8,340 nucleotides of DNA from an uncultured Erysipelotrichaceae bacterium. GTDB taxonomy: Bacteria > Bacillota_I > Bacilli_A > Erysipelotrichales > Erysipelotrichaceae. Shown one piece after another: positions 4,989 to 8,340 of the stretch. The stretch covers positions 1 to 8,340 of the forward strand of contig CAKUTY010000055.1 in assembly GCA_934692455.1 (NCBI GenBank), in the 5' to 3' direction. Each line of letters begins with the position of its first letter. Position 1 is the stretch's first letter. The notes below the pieces were generated by a model. It was not told the origin of the DNA. It saw only the letters and a program-made list of their open reading frames with translations, and ran no database searches. The position numbers were made by a program, and so were the translations under genes.

Positions 4989-5511
4989 TGATTCTTAATA
5001 GTCCTGGTGCTAATAAGACATCAATTAGTAACTCAATCATAAAGTTTACAGTTACAAACAATGCGATCAATGTAATAAAGGCACCATCGAAGAATGCGAT
5101 GATAGTGAATGCTAGTGTACCAGTATTGACAATAGGTGCAACAGCACTTGCTAAAAGAATTGCAGCTAAACTATTCTTGCTAGACATCTTTTCATATACT
5201 AAAGCAGAAAAGTAACCAGCTAAAGTACCCTTTAAAATACATGCAGTAACAGTAGTTAATGGCTTAGCAGCCAACATAGCAGCACCACTTGGGTCAGCAC
5301 CAGTAATAACCATTAACGCAACAACAACACCGAAAGCTGTACCCAAAATTGCACCAACTTTAGGACCATAGATAGCACCACCAACAATGATTGGTACTAA
5401 TGTTAAAGTGATTGGAAAACCACCAAAATTAATAAAAGTCGCAATAATTTGTAAAACTACAACTAGACCTACAAACATTGAAATCGTAGTAATTCTTTTT
5501 GTATCTTTCAT
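4972..5511 (-). CDS. ECF-type vitamin/micronutrient transporter S component
   Basis: A 179-residue, very hydrophobic membrane protein. It resembles the substrate-binding S components of energy-coupling-factor transporters, which work with the shared EcfA1/A2 ATPases and EcfT, none of them encoded here. About six membrane segments can be seen, near residues 8-28, 33-48, 51-72, 86-107, 115-140 and 145-171. Segments such as GGAIYGPKVGAILG and ILKGTLAGYFSALVY are typical of the S-component fold. The start was placed at the ATG at 5509-5511 because GGAGGGG lies 5 nt upstream; the longer frame to 5595 would overlap gyrA and begin with a non-hydrophobic extension. The substrate cannot be read from the sequence. 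A pantothenate- or other vitamin-type ligand is possible but not supported by any motif I can name. Confidence 0.85.
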   Translation of the reverse strand: MKDTKRITTISMFVGLVVVLQIIATFINFGGFPITLTLVPIIVGGAIYGPKVGAILGTAFGVVVALMVITGADPSGAAMLAAKPLTTVTACILKGTLAGYFSALVYEKMSSKNSLAAILLASAVAPIVNTGTLAFTIIAFFDGAFITLIALFVTVNFMIELLIDVLLAPGLLRIIDRQK

Positions 5512-5545
5512 TTTACCCCTCCATTTGCTTAACGCAATCTTATCC

Positions 5546-5551
5546 ATTATA
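5546..5551 (-). promoter_or_regulatory. Candidate -10 element for the ECF S-component gene
   Basis: A perfect TATAAT on the minus strand lies 34 nt before the transporter start codon and just after the gyrA terminator-like hairpin. No good -35 hexamer is visible at 16-18 nt spacing, so this is only a candidate. Confidence 0.3.
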
Positions 5552-5554
5552 CAT

Positions 5555-5581
5555 AAAAGAAGAGGATTATTCACCCTCTTC
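5555..5581 (-). terminator. Possible intrinsic terminator overlapping the gyrA stop codon
   Basis: On the minus strand GAAGAGG (5581-5575), inside the last codons of gyrA, pairs with CCTCTTC (5565-5559) after the stop. The stem is 7 bp with a 9-nt loop and is followed by TTTT. The T-run is short, so termination may be partial and allow some readthrough into the transporter gene. Confidence 0.5.
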
Positions 5582-8038
5582 CTCACTCTCTTCATCTTGA
5601 TGATCCATCAAAGTAACCGTCTTAACATAAGTATTTTCTTCAGGCTTAATCAAACGAACACCCTTAGTAACTCTACCTAATGTAGAAACATTAGACAACG
5701 AGATTCTAATGATGACACCATCATTTCTCATAATCAAAGCATCCTCATCACCATTAACAGCTTTAAGTGCTACCAGCTCACCATTAGATTCATTAATATT
5801 AATAGTCTTAACACCCTTAGCACCCCTACTTGTGATACGATACTCTTCAACTGGAGTCTTCTTACCATAACCATACTTAGAAACTACTAAGATTTGAGCA
5901 CCTTCTTTAGAAGTGCATGCACCAATTACAGTAGAACCATCAACATTCATACCTCTAACACCACTAGCATTTCTACCCATAGCACGAACGCCTCTTTCAT
6001 CAAAACGTACTGCCTTACCATTAGAAGCCGCAATAATAATTTCTTCATCACCAAGAGTAGGCTTAACAGTAACTAATTCATCATCCTCTTTCATCGTAAT
6101 CGCAATCTTACCAGATTGTCTAATAGATTCAAACTCCTTAGCCTCTACCCTCTTACATAAACCATTCTTAGTTACAAAGAACAAGTAACCCTTAATCTCC
6201 CATTCTCTATTAATAGGAACTAAGGCTGTAACCTTCTCATCTTTTTCAATATTGATGATATTAATTACTGGAATACCCTTACCATTTCTACTTGATTCAG
6301 GAATCTTATAACCCTTAACACGATACACCTTACCCTTATTAGTAAATAATAATAAGTGATCATGAGTAGACATAGTAATATTTTGATCAATAATATCATC
6401 TTCATTTAACGTCATGCCCTTAATACCACGACCCCCTCTATTTTGAGTCTTATAAGTATTAACAGGAAGACGCTTAATATAACCATTACTTGATAATGAA
6501 ATAATTACATCTTCAACTGAAATTAAATCTTCATCATCAACATCAATCTCACCATCAATAATCTCAGTACGACGAGGATCATTATATTTATCCTTGATAG
6601 CAGTTAATTCATTCTTAATAATCTCAAGAACTCTAGAATGATTAGCTAAGATATCCTTTAAATCAATGATTTCCTTATATAATTCATCCAACTCAGCACA
6701 AATCTTCTCATAAGATAAACCAGACAATCTTCTTAACTGCATTGAAAGAATAGCTTCACCTTGCTTATCATCGATACCAAATTCATCATTAAACTTAGCA
6801 AGAATCTCTTCGTCAGTTCTAGAAGTCTTAATAATTTCAACAATTCTATCAATATTATCAAGCGCAATCTTTAATCCTTCTAAGATATGAGCTCTCTTTT
6901 CATCCTCTCTTAAATCATATGCTGTTCTTCTTTTAATGACATCAATTTGATGATCAACATATAAATTAATGATTTCTTTTAGTGACAACAACATTGGTAC
7001 ATTATTAACCAAGACATTGTTGTTTACACCAAATGAAGATTGAACAGGAGTTAACTTATAAAGTTGATTCAAAACAACCTCAGCCTGAACATCCTTCTTA
7101 AGTTCAATTTCAATACGAATACCATTTCTATCATTAGAAAGGTCCTTCATATCCGAAATACCCTCAATCACCTTTTCCTTAGCAAGCTCGTGAATCTTAT
7201 CATACATAACTTGTTTATTAACTAAATAAGGGATTTCCTTAATAACTAATTTATGTTTATTACCTGGTAAATCTTCAACCAAGACCTTGGATCTCACAAT
7301 AATAGAACCCTTACCAGTTTCGTAAGCAGACTTAATACCACCTCTACCTACGATATAACCACCAGTTGGGAAGTCGGGTCCTGGAATAATATTCATAAGA
7401 TCAACAACCGAAATATCAGGATTTTCCATTACCGCAATGATGGCATCAATTGACTCACCTAAATTATGAGTAGGCATATTAGTAGCCATACCAACCGCAA
7501 TACCCATAGAGCCATTAACTAATAAGTTAGGGAATCTACTTGGTAAAACAACTGGTTCTTTGTGTCTAGCGTCATAGTTATCACGCCAATCAATTGTTTC
7601 TTTCTTAATGTCACTAACAAGCTCTAATGAAATCTTAGACATACGAGCTTCGGTATAACGCATAGCCGCAGCCCCATCACCATCCAATGAACCAAAGTTA
7701 CCATGACCATCAACTAGAGGATAGCGATAAGAGAAAGGTTGTGCCATACGAACCATTGTGTCATAAATGGCTGTATCACCATGAGGATGATACTTACCCA
7801 TAACTTCACCGACAATATTAGCTGACTTAACATGTTGTTTATCAGGAGTAAAACCAGCATCATACATAGCCCAAATAACTCTTCTATGTACTGGCTTCAT
7901 ACCATCCTTAACATCAGGCAAGGCTCTATCGATGATAACTGACATTGAATAACTCAAGAAGTCTTCTCTCATTTCTGAAGAGATATTAACTTCTTTCATG
8001 TTTCCATGATTAAAAAAACGATTATCTAATTCTTCCAT
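5567..8038 (-). CDS. gyrA: DNA gyrase subunit A
   Basis: An 823-residue GyrA, the breakage-reunion subunit of gyrase and a normal length for the family. The N-terminal winged-helix/tower region carries the active-site Arg127-Tyr128 (AAAMRYTEAR). The quinolone-determining segment YHPHGDTAIYD has Thr89 where E. coli has Ser83, and keeps the acidic Asp93 equivalent to Asp87. The C-terminal beta-pinwheel contains a GyrA-box QNRGGRG at residues 532-538 (consensus QRRGGKG), which separates gyrase from ParC. The protein ends in an acidic tail rich in Asp and Glu. The ATG at 8036-8038 has a strong AAGGAGG about 6 nt upstream, and gyrB ends 9 nt before it. A hairpin with a short T-run spans the stop codon. 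Confidence 0.98.
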   Translation of the reverse strand: MEELDNRFFNHGNMKEVNISSEMREDFLSYSMSVIIDRALPDVKDGMKPVHRRVIWAMYDAGFTPDKQHVKSANIVGEVMGKYHPHGDTAIYDTMVRMAQPFSYRYPLVDGHGNFGSLDGDGAAAMRYTEARMSKISLELVSDIKKETIDWRDNYDARHKEPVVLPSRFPNLLVNGSMGIAVGMATNMPTHNLGESIDAIIAVMENPDISVVDLMNIIPGPDFPTGGYIVGRGGIKSAYETGKGSIIVRSKVLVEDLPGNKHKLVIKEIPYLVNKQVMYDKIHELAKEKVIEGISDMKDLSNDRNGIRIEIELKKDVQAEVVLNQLYKLTPVQSSFGVNNNVLVNNVPMLLSLKEIINLYVDHQIDVIKRRTAYDLREDEKRAHILEGLKIALDNIDRIVEIIKTSRTDEEILAKFNDEFGIDDKQGEAILSMQLRRLSGLSYEKICAELDELYKEIIDLKDILANHSRVLEIIKNELTAIKDKYNDPRRTEIIDGEIDVDDEDLISVEDVIISLSSNGYIKRLPVNTYKTQNRGGRGIKGMTLNEDDIIDQNITMSTHDHLLLFTNKGKVYRVKGYKIPESSRNGKGIPVINIINIEKDEKVTALVPINREWEIKGYLFFVTKNGLCKRVEAKEFESIRQSGKIAITMKEDDELVTVKPTLGDEEIIIAASNGKAVRFDERGVRAMGRNASGVRGMNVDGSTVIGACTSKEGAQILVVSKYGYGKKTPVEEYRITSRGAKGVKTININESNGELVALKAVNGDEDALIMRNDGVIIRISLSNVSTLGRVTKGVRLIKPEENTYVKTVTLMDHQDEESEEEGE

Positions 8039-8047
8039 AAAGCCTCC

Positions 8048-8340
8048 TTAAATATCTAAGTTCTTCACAAAGTGAGCATTCTCAACAATAAAGTTTCTTC
8101 TAGGCTCTACTTCATCACCCATCAACATAGAGAAAACACTATCAGCATCAATCGCATCCTCAATAGTAACTCTCTTAAGTGTTCTTCTTTCAGGATCAAG
8201 AGTAGTCTCCCAAAGTTGACTTGGATCCATTTCACCAAGACCTTTATATCTTTGAATATCATACTTTTCATCACCAAAATCACGCTTTGCCAAATCAAGT
8301 TCTTCATCTGAGTAACAATAACGCAAAGTCTTTTGACCCT
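8048..8340 (-). CDS. gyrB: DNA gyrase subunit B, C-terminal part (5' end outside window)
   Basis: The last 97 codons of GyrB, the ATPase subunit of DNA gyrase, which pairs with GyrA to introduce negative supercoils. The reading frame stays open to the window edge, so the true start lies beyond 8340. The visible part is the end of the Toprim/C-terminal region: the signature RYKGLGEM, then QLWETTLDPERRTLKRV, and an ending of the type MGDEVEPRR...NLDI, which matches the C-terminus of canonical GyrB. The TAA stop (8048-8050) overlaps the Shine-Dalgarno sequence of gyrA, so the two are almost certainly co-transcribed and probably translationally coupled. ParE is the alternative, but the immediate gyrA neighbour argues for GyrB. 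Confidence 0.96.
   Translation of the reverse strand, partial: GQKTLRYCYSDEELDLAKRDFGDEKYDIQRYKGLGEMDPSQLWETTLDPERRTLKRVTIEDAIDADSVFSMLMGDEVEPRRNFIVENAHFVKNLDI

Noticed and set aside
5540..5548. TTATCCATT resembling a DnaA box.
   Set aside because: Single imperfect copy (7 of 9) with no cluster; not evidence of an origin in this window.
5512..5595. Longer frame of the ECF S component starting inside gyrA.
   Set aside because: It would overlap gyrA and place the GGAGGGG ribosome site inside the coding region.
5894..6188. Plus-strand open frames opposite gyrA, and similar ones opposite serS, the transporter, the AlbA_2 gene and gyrB.
   Set aside because: They are antisense shadows of well-recognised genes, with no ribosome sites or family features.
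7768..7776. Thr at the position of E. coli GyrA Ser83, as a possible quinolone-resistance change.
   Set aside because: Thr is a normal wild-type residue here in many bacteria and the key acidic residue Asp93 is intact.

Overview
The window is a low-GC, AT-rich stretch of a Bacillota-type chromosome close to the replication origin. Every protein gene lies on the minus strand, so transcription runs from high to low coordinates. The order gyrB-gyrA / ECF S component / serS / HAD protein / SRP RNA / tadA resembles the gyrase-to-tadA block of Bacilli and Erysipelotrichia. TGG encodes Trp and stops are TAA or TAG, so there is no sign of the Mollicutes code. Erysipelotrichia or a relative is my best guess from gene order and composition; it is not proven.

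From right to left: the 3' end of gyrB (cut by the window edge) is followed 9 nt later by complete gyrA. A possible terminator folds across the gyrA stop codon, followed by a small ECF-transporter S component. Next comes a serS gene behind a complete T-box leader with a UCU (Ser) specifier and its own terminator. Two parS sites (TGTTCCACGTGGAACA) flank the serS/HAD gap. One forms the stem of the serS terminator and the other abuts the Shine-Dalgarno of a HAD-superfamily gene. The small (4.5S-type) SRP RNA gene follows, with its promoter inside the end of the HAD gene and its closing helix plus T-tract forming a terminator. tadA begins 18 nt downstream of that helix.

The left quarter is accessory in character. 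It holds a 500-residue AlbA_2/Schlafen-type ATP-binding protein with a C-terminal winged helix, then a terminator, then about 390 bp without a gene. The linker before the winged helix is encoded by four tandem 11-bp units. Because 11 is not a multiple of 3, gain or loss of one or two units would shift the frame into immediate stops and remove the winged helix. The gene-free flank downstream carries three more clusters of 12-bp repeats and a degenerate copy of the linker repeats. On the minus strand these read as Lys/Thr/Pro/Asp-rich peptides, as if pieces of alternative linkers had been left there.

Functionally the right three quarters is housekeeping: DNA supercoiling, vitamin-type uptake, serine charging under tRNA control, protein targeting, tRNA wobble editing and chromosome segregation sites. 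The most unusual signals are the repeat system around the AlbA_2 gene and the fusion of parS sites with transcription signals.
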